A stretch of DNA of 64,000 nucleotides from an uncultured Prevotella sp. (GTDB taxonomy: Bacteria > Bacteroidota > Bacteroidia > Bacteroidales > Bacteroidaceae): positions 1 through 64,000 of the forward strand of contig USHV01000012.1 in the NCBI GenBank assembly GCA_900554695.1, written 5' to 3'. Below are positions 46,175-55,961 of the stretch, piece after piece. The position numbers and the translations under genes are program-made. Below the pieces are notes generated by a model. That model was not told the DNA's origin. It saw only the letters and a program-made list of their open reading frames with translations, and did no database searches. Positions within the stretch are counted from its first letter, which is position 1. The number at the start of each line of letters is the position of its first letter.

Positions 46175-46347
46175 TTGTGAGTCCATATATCATGTATCAT
46201 TCTGCATTTTGCACGAACTTTCTCGGTGCGGGTGCTATCGTAAATTTGACGATGAATATATATAAATTCATGATGATGGTTTTTTCATGAATATACATAC
46301 TCTTCATTGGCGATAGACCGGCACTGAAAAGTCCTGCCACGAGCGTG

Positions 46348-47850
46348 TCACAGCTTTATGTCAACGCCAAGTCCGATTACGCGGTTTGAGCGTGTGAACG
46401 AGTTGCTGATGTTCATCGTACCGCTTGCTTGCAGCTTGTTGTAGTCGTCGTAGAGCGTGTGGAACCATGCGGCGTTTATCTTTACCTTCTCGGTTACGTT
46501 CACTCCTACGCCGAGTCCGTACGACCATGAGCTGACGTTGTAGCTTATGTCGTTCATGGCCTCGTCGTTGAAAGCGTAGCTTGTGCGCTGTGCTCCCGCG
46601 CTTATCTGCACGTATTTGTTTATGTCGAACTCCGCACCGAACAGATATTCGTTGGTGTCGCCAAGCATGTCTTTGGTGTATTGCTTTGTGTCCACGTCGA
46701 AGTAGTGATGATATCCGGCCATGATGCGCAGCGAGGGCAGTAGTTCATACTGTGCGCCCACGGTGAGCAGTGCGGGTGAGTCCTCTGCCACCTTCTTGCC
46801 GTCGGCATACTTGTCGAGCATGCTTATGTTCTCGGCGCTGAGGCTGTTGGCCGACTTGTTCTTCAGGCGCATGCGTGTCTTGAACTCATACTTGGCCGCG
46901 AGGTTCAGACGACCGGCCTTGAAATCGACGCCGATGATTGGAGCTATGCCCCAGCCGGTCTGGTCGCAGTTGAGCTCTATGTCCTGAGTCATCTCCGCGT
47001 AGCCTGTCATCTGTGCTGCCTGTGCTCTTGCCTCGGCTGCCTTGTCGGTGAGTCCTGCTGCCTCATACATACCTGCCGCCTGGTTGAGCGAAGCCGCCAG
47101 CGACTCGAAGAATGTCGGCGCGCCGACCATGGAAAGCTGTCCTCCCGCACTCTGTTGCAGCGCGATGTTCTTCACGTAGCCGTAGTAGTTGGCTGTACCA
47201 TAGAGCAGTCGCAGTCCGCCATACACCGAGAGGTTGTCGCTTATCTTGTATGAGCTTCCCAGGGTGAAGCCATAGTAGTATTGGCGTCCGCGCATGAATG
47301 GATCCATTGAGTAGCCGCCCGTGAGCTGAGTGCCCATCGGTGCGAGGCTGTTGTTGATGCCGGCAGCTAACAGACTGGCCGGAATGCCAGCCACAACACC
47401 TTCGAACGAGCCGAGACCGTTGGCGAACTCACACTTTCCACCGCCACCAGTTATGGCGAATCCGAACTGGAATGTCCAGTCGTCTTTCACGTAGGCCGCC
47501 TGTACCGACGGCAATATCGGAGCGTCGGCCACGCCCTTGAAATTGCGTGCATATCCGTTTTCAGACGAGGCGGGATTGTTTACGTTGAACTTGAACAGTT
47601 CGCCGTAGGCTGTGGTGACAGTACGTGTCTGGTGCACATTCTGCAGGTTTATGGACAGATGGAATCCGTTTTCGAGGAATGCCACGCCGGCTGGGTTGCT
47701 GTATACACCATCTATGCCGATGGCGGCATCGCGCGCCGGATTTCTCAAGAAGATGATGTTCTGATTTGTGTTTGTAAGAATGCCGCCTGCAAATGAGGTG
47801 CTGCCACACGCAGCAAATAAGACTATGCAGGCTAATTTTAATTTATTCAT
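46348..47850 (-). CDS. FadL/OmpP1-type outer-membrane transporter
   Basis: 500 residues from ATG 47850 (NKLKLACIVLFAACGSTSFA signal peptide). ATG 47880 in the same frame overlaps the -7 box, so it is rejected. Mature start GGILTNTNQNIIFLRNPARD and NPAGVAFL match the N-terminal hatch of the FadL/OmpP1 (Toluene_X) family, followed by a 14-strand-type barrel ending in GLGVDIKL. It is likely to take up hydrophobic compounds such as fatty acids. Single-gene unit. Confidence 0.85.
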   Translation of the reverse strand: MNKLKLACIVLFAACGSTSFAGGILTNTNQNIIFLRNPARDAAIGIDGVYSNPAGVAFLENGFHLSINLQNVHQTRTVTTAYGELFKFNVNNPASSENGYARNFKGVADAPILPSVQAAYVKDDWTFQFGFAITGGGGKCEFANGLGSFEGVVAGIPASLLAAGINNSLAPMGTQLTGGYSMDPFMRGRQYYYGFTLGSSYKISDNLSVYGGLRLLYGTANYYGYVKNIALQQSAGGQLSMVGAPTFFESLAASLNQAAGMYEAAGLTDKAAEARAQAAQMTGYAEMTQDIELNCDQTGWGIAPIIGVDFKAGRLNLAAKYEFKTRMRLKNKSANSLSAENISMLDKYADGKKVAEDSPALLTVGAQYELLPSLRIMAGYHHYFDVDTKQYTKDMLGDTNEYLFGAEFDINKYVQISAGAQRTSYAFNDEAMNDISYNVSSWSYGLGVGVNVTEKVKINAAWFHTLYDDYNKLQASGTMNISNSFTRSNRVIGLGVDIKL

Positions 47851-47877
47851 CTTAATAAAGTTTAAAATAATGAGCCG

Positions 47878-47885
47878 CAAAGTTA
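47878..47885 (-). promoter_or_regulatory. -7 box of the FadL-type gene
   Basis: TAACTTTG followed by C on the - strand, 27 bp before ATG 47850. It decides the start of the gene. Confidence 0.65.
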
Positions 47886-47947
47886 GTTAAATTGTCTTCT
47901 AAATCAGAAGATTAGAATGATTGTTTAATGAATGTTAACTAAAAAAG

Positions 47948-47990
47948 AAAGGCACGTTGCACAAATATTCGATAATGTGCAACGTGCCTT
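47948..47990 (-). terminator. terminator of the 7TM-HD gene
   Basis: AGGCACGTTGCACA and TGTGCAACGTGCCT form a perfect 14-bp stem; on the - strand TTTCTTTTTT follows. Confidence 0.9.
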
Positions 47991-48012
47991 ATGCCTGATA
48001 ATCCGTGTGGAA

Positions 48013-50121
48013 TCAGTTGTTGTTATATCCCCAACGGTTTCTTTTCTTGTGTTTGGCAGGCGATTTGTCATATTTCTTCAGCTCCGGATATGATATACGA
48101 GTGTGGTATATCGCCTTGAGTCTTTCTATGAGTACGAGCTTCGCCTGTTCTATGTCGTGGAACGTGATGGGGCAGTCCTTGAAGAATCCGTCTGCCATCT
48201 GTCCGTCTATTATCTTGTTTACGAGTGCCGATATGCTTTCTTCTGTATATACGTGCAGCGATCGTGAGGCCGCCTCTACGCTGTCCGCCATCATCAGAAT
48301 GGCCTGTTCGCGGGTGAACGGGTTTGGTCCCGGATAGGTGAACGGTGTCATATCGACGTCTTCGTCGGGGTGTTCGTTCTTATATTTTATGTAGAAATAT
48401 TTTGCCACTCCGGTGCCGTGATGGGTCAGAATGAAGTCTTTTATTATTCCCGGCAGTCCTGCTTTCTCTGCCATCTTCACACCTTCGGTGACGTGGCTTA
48501 TCACTATTCGTGCGCTTTCCTTATCAGATATGTTCTCGTGAGGGTTCACTCCGGCCTGGTTTTCTGTGAAGAACACCGGGTCAGACATCTTTCCTATGTC
48601 GTGATAGAGCGCTCCGGTGCGCACCAACAGACTGTTTGCACCAATCTTGTTGGCTATCTCTGCCGCGAGGTTACCGACGGTTATGGAGTGCTGGAAAGTG
48701 CCAGGAGCGGTCTCACTGAGGTCGTGAGGCAGTCCGCGGTTGGTGTTTGACAATTCGAAAAGCATGACGCTTGACGTGAATCCGAACGTCTTCTCAATGA
48801 TGAACATAAGCGGATAGGCCAGCAGCACGAGCACACCATTCACGCAGAAGTGGTAGTACATGTCGCTGTCCACCATCGGGAAGTCGGTGTCCTGCATCAT
48901 CTGCATGGCGAAATATACGGCGGAACTGCCGATGGTTACGAACAGTGCGGTCTTGAACACCTGCGAGCGGTGGAGTAGTTCACGCAGCGAGTAGATGGCG
49001 ATGATGCCCGACACTATCTGTATGATGATGAACTCATACTGATATTTCACCGCCGTGGTGCAGATGAGAATCATCGTCACGTGTGTGATGAAGGCTGTAC
49101 GTGAGTCCATGAACACACGGACGAATATCGGAACCATGGCAAACGGTATGATATACACGCTCAGGAAGTTGTGGCGCATGAAGAACGATACGATGACGGG
49201 GAATATCGTTATCAGCGCGTAGAGCATGGCTATGCTGCGCGGTTTGTCGAAGTAGTCGCGGCGGAACAGGCTGAGATAGCATGTGAACAGCATTATCATG
49301 ATGGTAACGAATATCACCTGTCCGATGATGTTCGACGTTATCTGATTTGCAGAAGCGCCGCGACGCTGCATCTCCCTCTCGAAGGAGCTGAGCACACGAT
49401 AGGTATGTTCGTCAACGATGTCGCCCCGGTCTATTATCTTCTGTCCGCTCATCACCATGCCGCTTGCCGGAGGTATGCTGCTGAGAAGGTCGCTGCGCTC
49501 GGTCTCGTTGCGCGTTTTGTCGTATATGAGGTTCGGTTCTATGTAGTTGTTGAGGTCACATTTCTGAAGTATCTGCCTCTGCTGTTCCAGCCGTTTGTCC
49601 ATAAACAGATACTCGTATGCTGTCATCGTGGAGAAGATATAGGTGATGCGGGTGCTCTGGGCGTTGGTTCCGTTGACTATTCTGACCATGTTCGCCGAGT
49701 CCTTGTATATCTCGTTATACTCGGGCGTGTCCATTATTCCCGACTGGTAGAGCCTGTGCAGCCTGTCGGCTATTATCTCCAGATATTGATCCGGCAGTCC
49801 GGGGATGCCGTTATGAAAGTCGGTCCACAGCTTCTTTATCTGAGTCTGCTCCACGTCTTTGTCGTAGTTGTAGTATGGCTGATAGGAAGCGAGAACCGAA
49901 TCTTCCTGCTGTTTTATCGTCTCGTCGGTCTTGTAAATGGGAAAATCGAACTTTGCGATGAACGAGCTGTACATCCACGGCTTGCCAATGTCGTAGCGGT
50001 AGTGTTTTGTTTCAGTTCTCGGCAACGACCATACAATGATAAGTACTGTTACGGCAATAAGCGAGGAACGTATCATTATGTTGCGAAGGAGACGTCCCCT
50101 GTTTTTGTTCGGCATGTTCAT
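48013..50121 (-). CDS. PgpH-like 7TM-HD phosphodiesterase (probable c-di-AMP hydrolase)
   Basis: 702 residues: an N-terminal membrane helix (about 15-33), an extracytoplasmic 7TMR-HDED domain (about 40-270), seven membrane helices (about 280-460) and a cytoplasmic HD domain (about 475-650) with HDIGK, NPHENIS, HVTEG and LTHHGTG metal-binding motifs. This is the architecture of PgpH, which hydrolyses c-di-AMP to pApA. In Bacteroidota this gene is often near housekeeping genes, as here (next to gltX, divergent). The substrate is inferred from the family. Confidence 0.88.
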   Translation of the reverse strand: MNMPNKNRGRLLRNIMIRSSLIAVTVLIIVWSLPRTETKHYRYDIGKPWMYSSFIAKFDFPIYKTDETIKQQEDSVLASYQPYYNYDKDVEQTQIKKLWTDFHNGIPGLPDQYLEIIADRLHRLYQSGIMDTPEYNEIYKDSANMVRIVNGTNAQSTRITYIFSTMTAYEYLFMDKRLEQQRQILQKCDLNNYIEPNLIYDKTRNETERSDLLSSIPPASGMVMSGQKIIDRGDIVDEHTYRVLSSFEREMQRRGASANQITSNIIGQVIFVTIMIMLFTCYLSLFRRDYFDKPRSIAMLYALITIFPVIVSFFMRHNFLSVYIIPFAMVPIFVRVFMDSRTAFITHVTMILICTTAVKYQYEFIIIQIVSGIIAIYSLRELLHRSQVFKTALFVTIGSSAVYFAMQMMQDTDFPMVDSDMYYHFCVNGVLVLLAYPLMFIIEKTFGFTSSVMLFELSNTNRGLPHDLSETAPGTFQHSITVGNLAAEIANKIGANSLLVRTGALYHDIGKMSDPVFFTENQAGVNPHENISDKESARIVISHVTEGVKMAEKAGLPGIIKDFILTHHGTGVAKYFYIKYKNEHPDEDVDMTPFTYPGPNPFTREQAILMMADSVEAASRSLHVYTEESISALVNKIIDGQMADGFFKDCPITFHDIEQAKLVLIERLKAIYHTRISYPELKKYDKSPAKHKKRNRWGYNNN

Positions 50122-50148
50122 AATCAGCGTATTATTTTGTTTGCATTG

Positions 50149-50156
50149 CGAAAGTA
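50149..50156 (-). promoter_or_regulatory. -7-like box of the 7TM-HD gene
   Basis: TACTTTCG on the - strand (one mismatch to TAnnTTTG), 28 bp before the start codon. Confidence 0.4.
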
Positions 50157-50189
50157 ATAAAAAACTGTCAACATTTGGAAAAAATATAT

Positions 50190-50197
50190 TATTTTTG
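50190..50197 (+). promoter_or_regulatory. -7 box of gltX
   Basis: TATTTTTG followed by C on the + strand, 38 bp before ATG 50235. No TTTG is found at the usual -33 distance. Confidence 0.6.
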
Positions 50198-50234
50198 CAG
50201 GAAATTTATATATAAATAATTTATTTTGTGTTCA

Positions 50235-51752
50235 ATGTCAGAGAATAAAGTCAGAGTGCGTTTTGCGCCCAGTCCTACGGGACCGTTGCATATCGGCGGC
50301 GTGCGAACCGCACTGTTTAATTATCTCTTCGCGCGCCAGCATGGCGGCGAATTTGTATTCAGAATAGAAGATACCGATTCTCATCGTTTCGTGCCCGGCG
50401 CCGAGGAATATATCATCGAATCGTTCAGATGGCTCGGCATAAAGTTCGACGAAGGCGTGTCCTTCGGAGGCAAATACGGTCCTTACCGTCAGAGCGAGCG
50501 TAGGGATATTTATAAAAAATATGTTGATATCCTGCTCGAAAAGGGTGCGGCGTACATAGCTTTCGACACTCCGGAGGAACTGGAGAAGAAACGTGGCGAG
50601 ATAGCAAACTTCCAGTACGACGCCCACACACGCCTGCAGATGACCAACTCGCTCACCATGACTCCGGAAGAATGTCAGCAGCGCATCGCCGACGGACAGC
50701 AGTACGTGGTGCGTTTCAAGGTTGAGCCGGGCATAGAGGTGCATGTGGATGACATGATACGTGGCGAAGTGGTGATAAAGAGCGACATCATCGACGACAA
50801 AGTGCTCTATAAGAGTGCCGACGAACTGCCGACATATCATCTCGCAAACATCGTGGACGACCACTTGATGGAGATTACCCACGTCATCCGCGGTGAGGAA
50901 TGGCTGCCCAGCGCACCGCTTCACGTGTTGCTCTACAAGGCTTTCGGCTGGGAGGACACAATGCCTAAGTTCGCCCATCTGCCGCTTCTGCTCAAGCCGG
51001 AAGGCAAGGGCAAGCTGTCGAAACGCGACGGCGACCGTCTCGGTTTCCCAGTGTTCCCGTTGGAGTGGCACGATCCCAAGACCGGCGACGTGTCTTCGGG
51101 CTACCGCGAGAGCGGCTATTTCCCCGAGGCTGTTGTCAACTTCCTCGCTCTGTTAGGATGGAATCCGGGTACAGAACAGGAGATTTTCAGTCTCGACGAG
51201 CTTGTAAAGCTGTTCGACATAACCAAATGCTCGAAGGCCGGAGCACGCTTCGACTATCAGAAAGGAATATGGTTCAACCACGAATATATACTGCGTAAGA
51301 GCAGTGAGGAGATTGCAAGACTCTTCGCACCTATCGTTGCGAACAACGGCATAGACGAGCCGTTCGAGCGCGTGCTGAAGGTTGTGGATATGATGAAAGA
51401 CCGTGTCAGCTTCGTCAAGGAGCTGTGGCCGCTTTGCTCTTTCTTCTTCATCGCTCCGACAGAATACGATGCCAAGACAGTGAAGAAACGCTGGAAGGAG
51501 AATTCAGCGCAGGTCATGGGCGAGCTGTCCGAAGTGTTGAAGGGCATAGACGACTTCTCGGTTGAAGGTCAGGAGCCCGTGGTCATGGCGTGGGTTGAGT
51601 CGAAGGGCTACAAGCTCGGCGATGTGATGAACGCTTTCAGACTTGCTCTCGTAGGCGAAGGCAAGGGTCCTGGAATGTTCGACATATCCGCATTCCTCGG
51701 CAAGGAAGAGACTCTGCACCGTCTGCAGCGTGCCATCGAGGTACTGAAGTAA
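50235..51752 (+). CDS. gltX: glutamyl-tRNA synthetase
   Basis: 505 residues from ATG 50235; a TTG at 50226 in frame is less likely. Class I signature [20 protein letters not shown] (HIGH motif as HIGG) and KMSKS loop KLSKRDGDR are present. The C-terminal anticodon-binding helices are complete. It charges tRNA-Glu. Followed by a strong terminator, so it is monocistronic. Confidence 0.97.
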   Translation: MSENKVRVRFAPSPTGPLHIGGVRTALFNYLFARQHGGEFVFRIEDTDSHRFVPGAEEYIIESFRWLGIKFDEGVSFGGKYGPYRQSERRDIYKKYVDILLEKGAAYIAFDTPEELEKKRGEIANFQYDAHTRLQMTNSLTMTPEECQQRIADGQQYVVRFKVEPGIEVHVDDMIRGEVVIKSDIIDDKVLYKSADELPTYHLANIVDDHLMEITHVIRGEEWLPSAPLHVLLYKAFGWEDTMPKFAHLPLLLKPEGKGKLSKRDGDRLGFPVFPLEWHDPKTGDVSSGYRESGYFPEAVVNFLALLGWNPGTEQEIFSLDELVKLFDITKCSKAGARFDYQKGIWFNHEYILRKSSEEIARLFAPIVANNGIDEPFERVLKVVDMMKDRVSFVKELWPLCSFFFIAPTEYDAKTVKKRWKENSAQVMGELSEVLKGIDDFSVEGQEPVVMAWVESKGYKLGDVMNAFRLALVGEGKGPGMFDISAFLGKEETLHRLQRAIEVLK

Positions 51753-51888
51753 GCTGTTCGGTCAGACTGCCGTGCGGTGAACGTGTCGCAATGTCGTGCA
51801 TCGCGCATGGCGAACAGGCAAGAACGGGATGATGAACCTGCGCCTGCCGTATGAAAGAAAATATTATACATGATGATAATCACAAAAG

Positions 51889-51921
51889 ATGGAGGACGTC
51901 GGATGGCGTCCTCCATTTTTA
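51889..51921 (+). terminator. gltX terminator
   Basis: ATGGAGGACG pairs perfectly with CGTCCTCCAT and is followed by TTTTATT. Confidence 0.88.
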
Positions 51922-51991
51922 TTATCCCTGTTTCCGCCACCTTTTCCCGAGCCCTTTATCAGTGGTTTTCACGGAAAACTGCATTATCAAC

Positions 51992-52450
51992 TTACAATTT
52001 TTCTTGATTTTATTTTGACAAAATATTTTCTCAAAAGAGGTGTGAACGAATGTTAAATCGAGCGTATTTAAGGCTATTCCGTGGCATACCGGCTTTTGAT
52101 ATACCCTATAACGTAGTCCGAAACAACCCGAATGACGTTCTGATATTGCCCATTTCGCGATGCGATAAAGCCCATTTCAGAGGCTGAAAAGCACCATATT
52201 GCACTCCAATATAGGCCATTTTGCAAGCCGAAATGGTGCTTTTCGCAAAACGGGGAAATACCCCTTAAACATAAATCATTGATATACAATATTTTATGAA
52301 AACCTCTCATAATCCGCATATTTGCGTCCGATGAAGAGTCTGTCCGCAAATACGCGCTTATTTTTCGGGGTAGAGTGGAAAACTGAGACGGAAAAACCGA
52401 AATCAGGTTATAATCTGTAAGCAGCCCGTATCTTTTCTTTTCTGCATAAA
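51992..52450 (+). repeat. dispersed intergenic element, copy D
   Basis: Same block order as copies A and C. The head has TATTTTGACAAAATA. Units start near 52119, 52140, 52163, 52184, 52207, 52229 and 52251. The hairpin CGCATATTTGCG/CGCAAATACGCG spans 52315-52356 and is followed by TTATTTTT. A single tail block GGTTATAATCTG is present. Confidence 0.87.
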
Positions 52451-52487
52451 AAAACAAAGCTGATAGGGACTAATCCCCCAGCTTTGT
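52451..52487 (-). terminator. terminator for the GH43 gene side
   Basis: ACAAAGCTG pairs with CAGCTTTGT, with an inner GGGA/TCCC stem; seven T follow on the - strand. It lies 270 bp past the GH43 stop codon, beyond the 22-bp array, so the array may be part of the GH43 transcript. Confidence 0.8.
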
Positions 52488-52624
52488 TATTGAAGCCAAT
52501 TCATACAGAATTTCTATTTAATCTTTATCAGTATCCGGAATAAATATTTTCAGAGTTCTGATTTTCCGTTTTCATAGAAAGAAGGCTATATTTTTATACA
52601 GCATAGACACTGTTTATACTGTTC

Positions 52625-52756
52625 TGAAATGCTCTGTTTATATAATGAAAACTCTATCTCTGTATAGTGAATTTTCTATCATTACACGCTGAAAACGATG
52701 TCTTAACTGAGCACGTACGTTGTTTTTATATAATGAAAGCGTCTCCGTTGCCTGGT
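52625..52756 (+). repeat. six-unit TGAA array, 22-bp phase
   Basis: TGAA starts at 52625, 52646, 52668, 52690 and 52734, with one diverged unit at 52712: spacings 21, 22, 22, 22, 22. Two units end in TTTATATAA. The last unit ends at the stop codon of the GH43 gene on the other strand. Confidence 0.65.
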
Positions 52757-53839
52757 TCATTCTACAATCACCTTGCGCGTTTTTCCGTTTTCGCGTACTA
52801 TGTTCACGCCTTTCTGCGGCTCGGAGAGCTTCATTCCGCTGAGCGAGAAATATTCTTTTGTTGTCTCGCCGGCACTTATGCCGCCTATTCCGTCGGTCAC
52901 ATCCTCCGGGGTTATCGGCCTGATTATCGGGTCGTCGGTCATTCTCAGCACTCTGCGCCCCTCACGTCCGGTGAACTCCATCGTGCCGATGTACATCAGA
53001 CGGTCGTGCACCTGAGTGGTCGAGTTGTGCGCGTGGAAGACTATACGCATCTTTCCTTCCTTGTCGGTGAATATTGAGTGGTGGCCCGTTCCCACGAGAT
53101 CCTCAACACGGCAGAGTATCGGCGACGAGTATTTGCCCCACACAGGCTCGCTCAACGACATCGTAGTGGCGCACCCAACGGCGTAGTCCTGACTGTTGTA
53201 GTCGTTTGCGGAGTAGGTGAGATAGTATTTGTTCTCAAACTTAACCATGTTAGGACCTTCGCACACACGGCCGAGCAGGTTCTCCCATGGCAACGTTACA
53301 TTGATACATTTCTTCAGTGTTCCGTCTATCGGAGTGATGTAGTCGTCTTCCAGTTCACACATCCATATGCAGTTGCCGTCGGTGAATCTTACGAAGAAAA
53401 GGTAGGCCTTGCCGTCGTCATCGAAGAAAACGTGCGAGTCGATGCACTTCTCCGAACCAAGAAGACTGTTCATCTGATAGGTGCCTTCCTGCTTGAACGG
53501 ACCGAGCGGAGAGTCCGATGTGGCCACATACAGGTGTTCGTTGGCAGAGTAATACATATAATATTTGCCGTTCTTATTATAAACCTCCGGCGCCCAGAAC
53601 CATTGTGTCTCTGTGGTGTTTGCTTTGTTGAGCGCAAGACCTTTGTATTCCCAGACATACAAATCGTCGGAAGTCCATACTTCAATACCGTCGGCGTTGT
53701 GTGTGCCGTAGGCGTAATATGTGTCTCCGTCGAGCAGAACGTAAGGGTCGGCAAGCGGTACTTTGCTCTTGGCTCCGTCGGCGTGGACGTGCATGGCAGA
53801 CATTAATAATGTGATGATAGTGGTAAATAAGTACTTCAT
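52757..53839 (-). CDS. GH43-like five-bladed beta-propeller glycosidase
   Basis: 360 residues with a signal peptide (KYLFTTIITLLMSAMHVHA). Catalytic candidates are Asp in LADPYVLLD (base), Asp in CIDSHVFFDDDG (pKa modulator) and Glu in VCEGPNMVKF (acid), as in the GH43 family (arabinan- or xylan-type side-chain enzymes). The last 40 residues (EYFSLSGMKLSEPQKG ... GKTRKVIVE) are the tail frequent on secreted Prevotella proteins, which resembles a short T9SS-type sorting domain. Single gene, substrate not predictable. Confidence 0.85.
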   Translation of the reverse strand: MKYLFTTIITLLMSAMHVHADGAKSKVPLADPYVLLDGDTYYAYGTHNADGIEVWTSDDLYVWEYKGLALNKANTTETQWFWAPEVYNKNGKYYMYYSANEHLYVATSDSPLGPFKQEGTYQMNSLLGSEKCIDSHVFFDDDGKAYLFFVRFTDGNCIWMCELEDDYITPIDGTLKKCINVTLPWENLLGRVCEGPNMVKFENKYYLTYSANDYNSQDYAVGCATTMSLSEPVWGKYSSPILCRVEDLVGTGHHSIFTDKEGKMRIVFHAHNSTTQVHDRLMYIGTMEFTGREGRRVLRMTDDPIIRPITPEDVTDGIGGISAGETTKEYFSLSGMKLSEPQKGVNIVRENGKTRKVIVE

Positions 53840-53867
53840 AAATTAGTTTTTTTGATTTGATATGCGG

Positions 53868-53875
53868 CAAAAGTA
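53868..53875 (-). promoter_or_regulatory. -7 box of the GH43 gene
   Basis: TACTTTTG followed by C on the - strand, 29 bp before the start codon. Confidence 0.65.
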
Positions 53876-53879
53876 CGAA

Positions 53880-53916
53880 AAAAACGCCACGATACAAATG
53901 TATTTGTGGCGTTTTT
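53880..53916 (-). terminator. terminator of the DUF3737-malY-cutC operon
   Basis: AAAACGCCAC and GTGGCGTTTT form a perfect stem with an inner ATACA/TGTAT stem and T-runs on both strands. It lies 42 bp past the cutC stop codon. Confidence 0.88.
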
Positions 53917-53957
53917 GAGTTTATTGAATGTGATTTCTGGTTTTACGTAATGTCGCG

Positions 53958-54713
53958 TTATTCAAGGCATGCCTTTATGGTCTGTCTCACGCGCTCGGTC
54001 GAAGTGATGTCTATTGACGCCTCGTCGGCATCCTTGCTGCCCATATACACCTGTGGGTTGATGTATTCCATGTTGCTCCTTACTTTTGTCCTGGCTGAGA
54101 AATGAAACTCGTGCAGTCCGGTGACAGAGCGCAGACGGCCTATGTTGTTCTCGTTCACTCCGCATCCGGCGAGCAGTATTATGCGTTCGTCGGCCTGCTC
54201 GTTGAGTTGCTTGAGCAGCGGCGCGCCACTCATGGCGTCGGGCTGCTGGCCCGAGGTAAGTATGCGGTCGAAGCCGAGAGCGATGATGTCCTCGAGTGCT
54301 TTTTGCGGATTGCGGCACATGTCGAAGGCTCTGTGGAACGTCACCGACATGCCTTCGGCACACTGCATGAGCCTGCGGTTGGCGTCCATATCCACCTCAC
54401 CGTCCTTGGTGAGACATCCGAACACCACGCCGTCAACGCCGAGCTCCTTGCACATGCTGATGTCTGCAAGCATGCGTTCCAGTTCGAGCGGAGTGTAGAG
54501 AAAGTCGCCTCCGCGCGGTCGGATGATTACGTGCAGCCGTGTGGATGTGAGCATCCGGCGTGCGGTCTTTATCTCTCCATACGACGGAGTGGTGCCGCCT
54601 TCGGGTATGCCGGCGCACAGCTCCACGCGGTCGGCGCCTCCTTCCTGTGCCGCCAGACAGCTTTCCACGCCGTTGGCGCACACTTCAAATTTGAAATCCT
54701 GCCTTTTGTTCAT
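53958..54713 (-). CDS. cutC: CutC family protein
   Basis: 251 residues from ATG 54713; a GTG at 54737 in frame would add eight residues that do not fit the family. The start FKFEVCANGVESCLAAQEGG and GADRVELCAG are CutC hallmarks on a TIM barrel, with IRPRGGDF and VTFHRAFD motifs. Named for copper homeostasis, but the biochemical role of CutC is uncertain. It starts 28 bp after malY in the same operon. Confidence 0.92.
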   Translation of the reverse strand: MNKRQDFKFEVCANGVESCLAAQEGGADRVELCAGIPEGGTTPSYGEIKTARRMLTSTRLHVIIRPRGGDFLYTPLELERMLADISMCKELGVDGVVFGCLTKDGEVDMDANRRLMQCAEGMSVTFHRAFDMCRNPQKALEDIIALGFDRILTSGQQPDAMSGAPLLKQLNEQADERIILLAGCGVNENNIGRLRSVTGLHEFHFSARTKVRSNMEYINPQVYMGSKDADEASIDITSTERVRQTIKACLE

Positions 54714-54741
54714 ACATTTTGTTGTGTTGGTGGTCACGTCT

Positions 54742-55908
54742 TTACAGCTTTCCTATCACGCGCGCCATTCTCTCCAGACCTTCAATCATGCGGCTGCGCG
54801 GACACGCTATGTTTATTCTGAGGAATCCTTCGCCTGCCGTCTTGCCGTACATCGTGCCGCTGTTCACCATCACGTGGCCCTCTTTGAGCAGCTTTTCAGT
54901 GAGTGCGTCAGATGTCATTCCGGTGCTGCGGATGTCTGCCCATACCAGATATGTGCCCTCGAGGTAGGTCACTCCGATGTTCGGCATGCGCTCGCTGAAG
55001 AACCGACGCAGCTCCAAGTAGTTGTTGTAGAGATATTCGTTGAGGCTGTCGAGCCATTCTGCGCCTTCGTTATAGGCTGCCTGAAGCGCCAGGACGCCGA
55101 ACGGATTGACGTCGCATATCTCATTTATGTTTATGGCGCGGTCTATCTTGTGGCGCACATCCTCGTCGCACGCCACTACGTTGGCAATCTGCAGTCCGGC
55201 GATGTTGAATGCCTTGGTGGGAGAGTTGAGCGTTATGGAGTTGTGCAGGCACTCGTCCGACAGCGACGCGAACGGAATGTAGGTGTGTCCCTTCATTATG
55301 AGTTCGCAGTGAATCTCGTCGCTTATCACCTTTACGCCGTGCTTCATGCAGATGTCGTTGAGCTTCGTCAGTTCGTCGGCAGTCCATACACGGCCGGCCG
55401 GGTTGTGCGGGTTGCAGAGCAGGAACACCTTTGTGCGCTCGTCGGCAGCCAGCTTCTCGAATCCTTCGAAGTCTATGTGATAGGAGTTGTTCTCGTATAT
55501 CAGCGGGTTCTCGGCAATGATGCACTCGTCGTTGCGTATGGAAGAGAAGAAGCAGTTATATACAGGTGTCTGTATGATGACCTTGTCTCCAGGTCTGGTG
55601 AGCGCCTTTATGGTAGCCGAGATGGCGGGCACCACGCCCGTGGTGTAGAGTATCCAGCTGCGGTCTATGTGCCAGTTGTGGCGGCGTTCGAACCATCCTG
55701 TGATGGCTTTGTAGTAGTTGTCGGGCACGATGGTGTATCCGAACACACCGTGCTCGATGCGTTTCCTGAGAGCGTCGGCAATGCACGGCGCAGCCTTGAA
55801 GTCCATATCAGCCACCCACATGGGCAGTACGTCTTCCTCCTTTGCCGTGTCCCATTTCACGCAGTCGGTTCCGCGGCGTTCTATCAATGTGTCGAAATCG
55901 AATTTCAT
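54742..55908 (-). CDS. MalY/PatB family PLP-dependent beta C-S lyase
   Basis: 388 residues, fold-type I aminotransferase family. MWVADMDFKAAP at the N-terminus, NPHNPAGRVW, SDEIHCELI and the PLP Lys in SPTKAFNIAGLQ identify the cystathionine beta-lyase (MalY/PatB) branch. The C-terminal substrate Arg is in GFLRINIACPR. It should cleave cystathionine or cysteine conjugates to homocysteine or thiol, pyruvate and ammonia. Cytoplasmic, second gene of the operon. Confidence 0.92.
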   Translation of the reverse strand: MKFDFDTLIERRGTDCVKWDTAKEEDVLPMWVADMDFKAAPCIADALRKRIEHGVFGYTIVPDNYYKAITGWFERRHNWHIDRSWILYTTGVVPAISATIKALTRPGDKVIIQTPVYNCFFSSIRNDECIIAENPLIYENNSYHIDFEGFEKLAADERTKVFLLCNPHNPAGRVWTADELTKLNDICMKHGVKVISDEIHCELIMKGHTYIPFASLSDECLHNSITLNSPTKAFNIAGLQIANVVACDEDVRHKIDRAININEICDVNPFGVLALQAAYNEGAEWLDSLNEYLYNNYLELRRFFSERMPNIGVTYLEGTYLVWADIRSTGMTSDALTEKLLKEGHVMVNSGTMYGKTAGEGFLRINIACPRSRMIEGLERMARVIGKL

Positions 55909-55961
55909 AAGTGTCAGTTAGAATGTTTTTTGGTGAGATTTTACCCGCCGCCGTGCCATGG

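Larger units (their letters stand above)
45697..46347. other. intergenic region with two 22-bp-phased arrays and hairpins
   Basis: No gene was found. The region holds a short array (45751-45811), nested inverted repeats (45803-45895), an eight-unit TTAAG array (45944-46105) and a terminator (46142-46174). Confidence 0.7.
51753..52756. other. 1-kb intergenic region with terminators, repeat D and a 22-bp array
   Basis: It holds the gltX terminator (51889-51921), element copy D (51992-52450), a - strand terminator (52451-52487) and a 22-bp-phased array reaching the GH43 stop codon (52625-52756). No gene was seen. Confidence 0.7.

Noticed and set aside
47851..47880. ATG 47880 as start of the FadL-type gene
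   Set aside because: It overlaps the -7 box at 47878-47885; ATG 47850 begins a proper signal peptide.
52074..52457. 127-codon - strand ORF in repeat D (and similar frames at 9754-10029 and 35239-35496)
   Set aside because: They arise from the 22-bp repeat units. The frame is not kept between copies and there is no start context, so they are products of the repeat, not genes.
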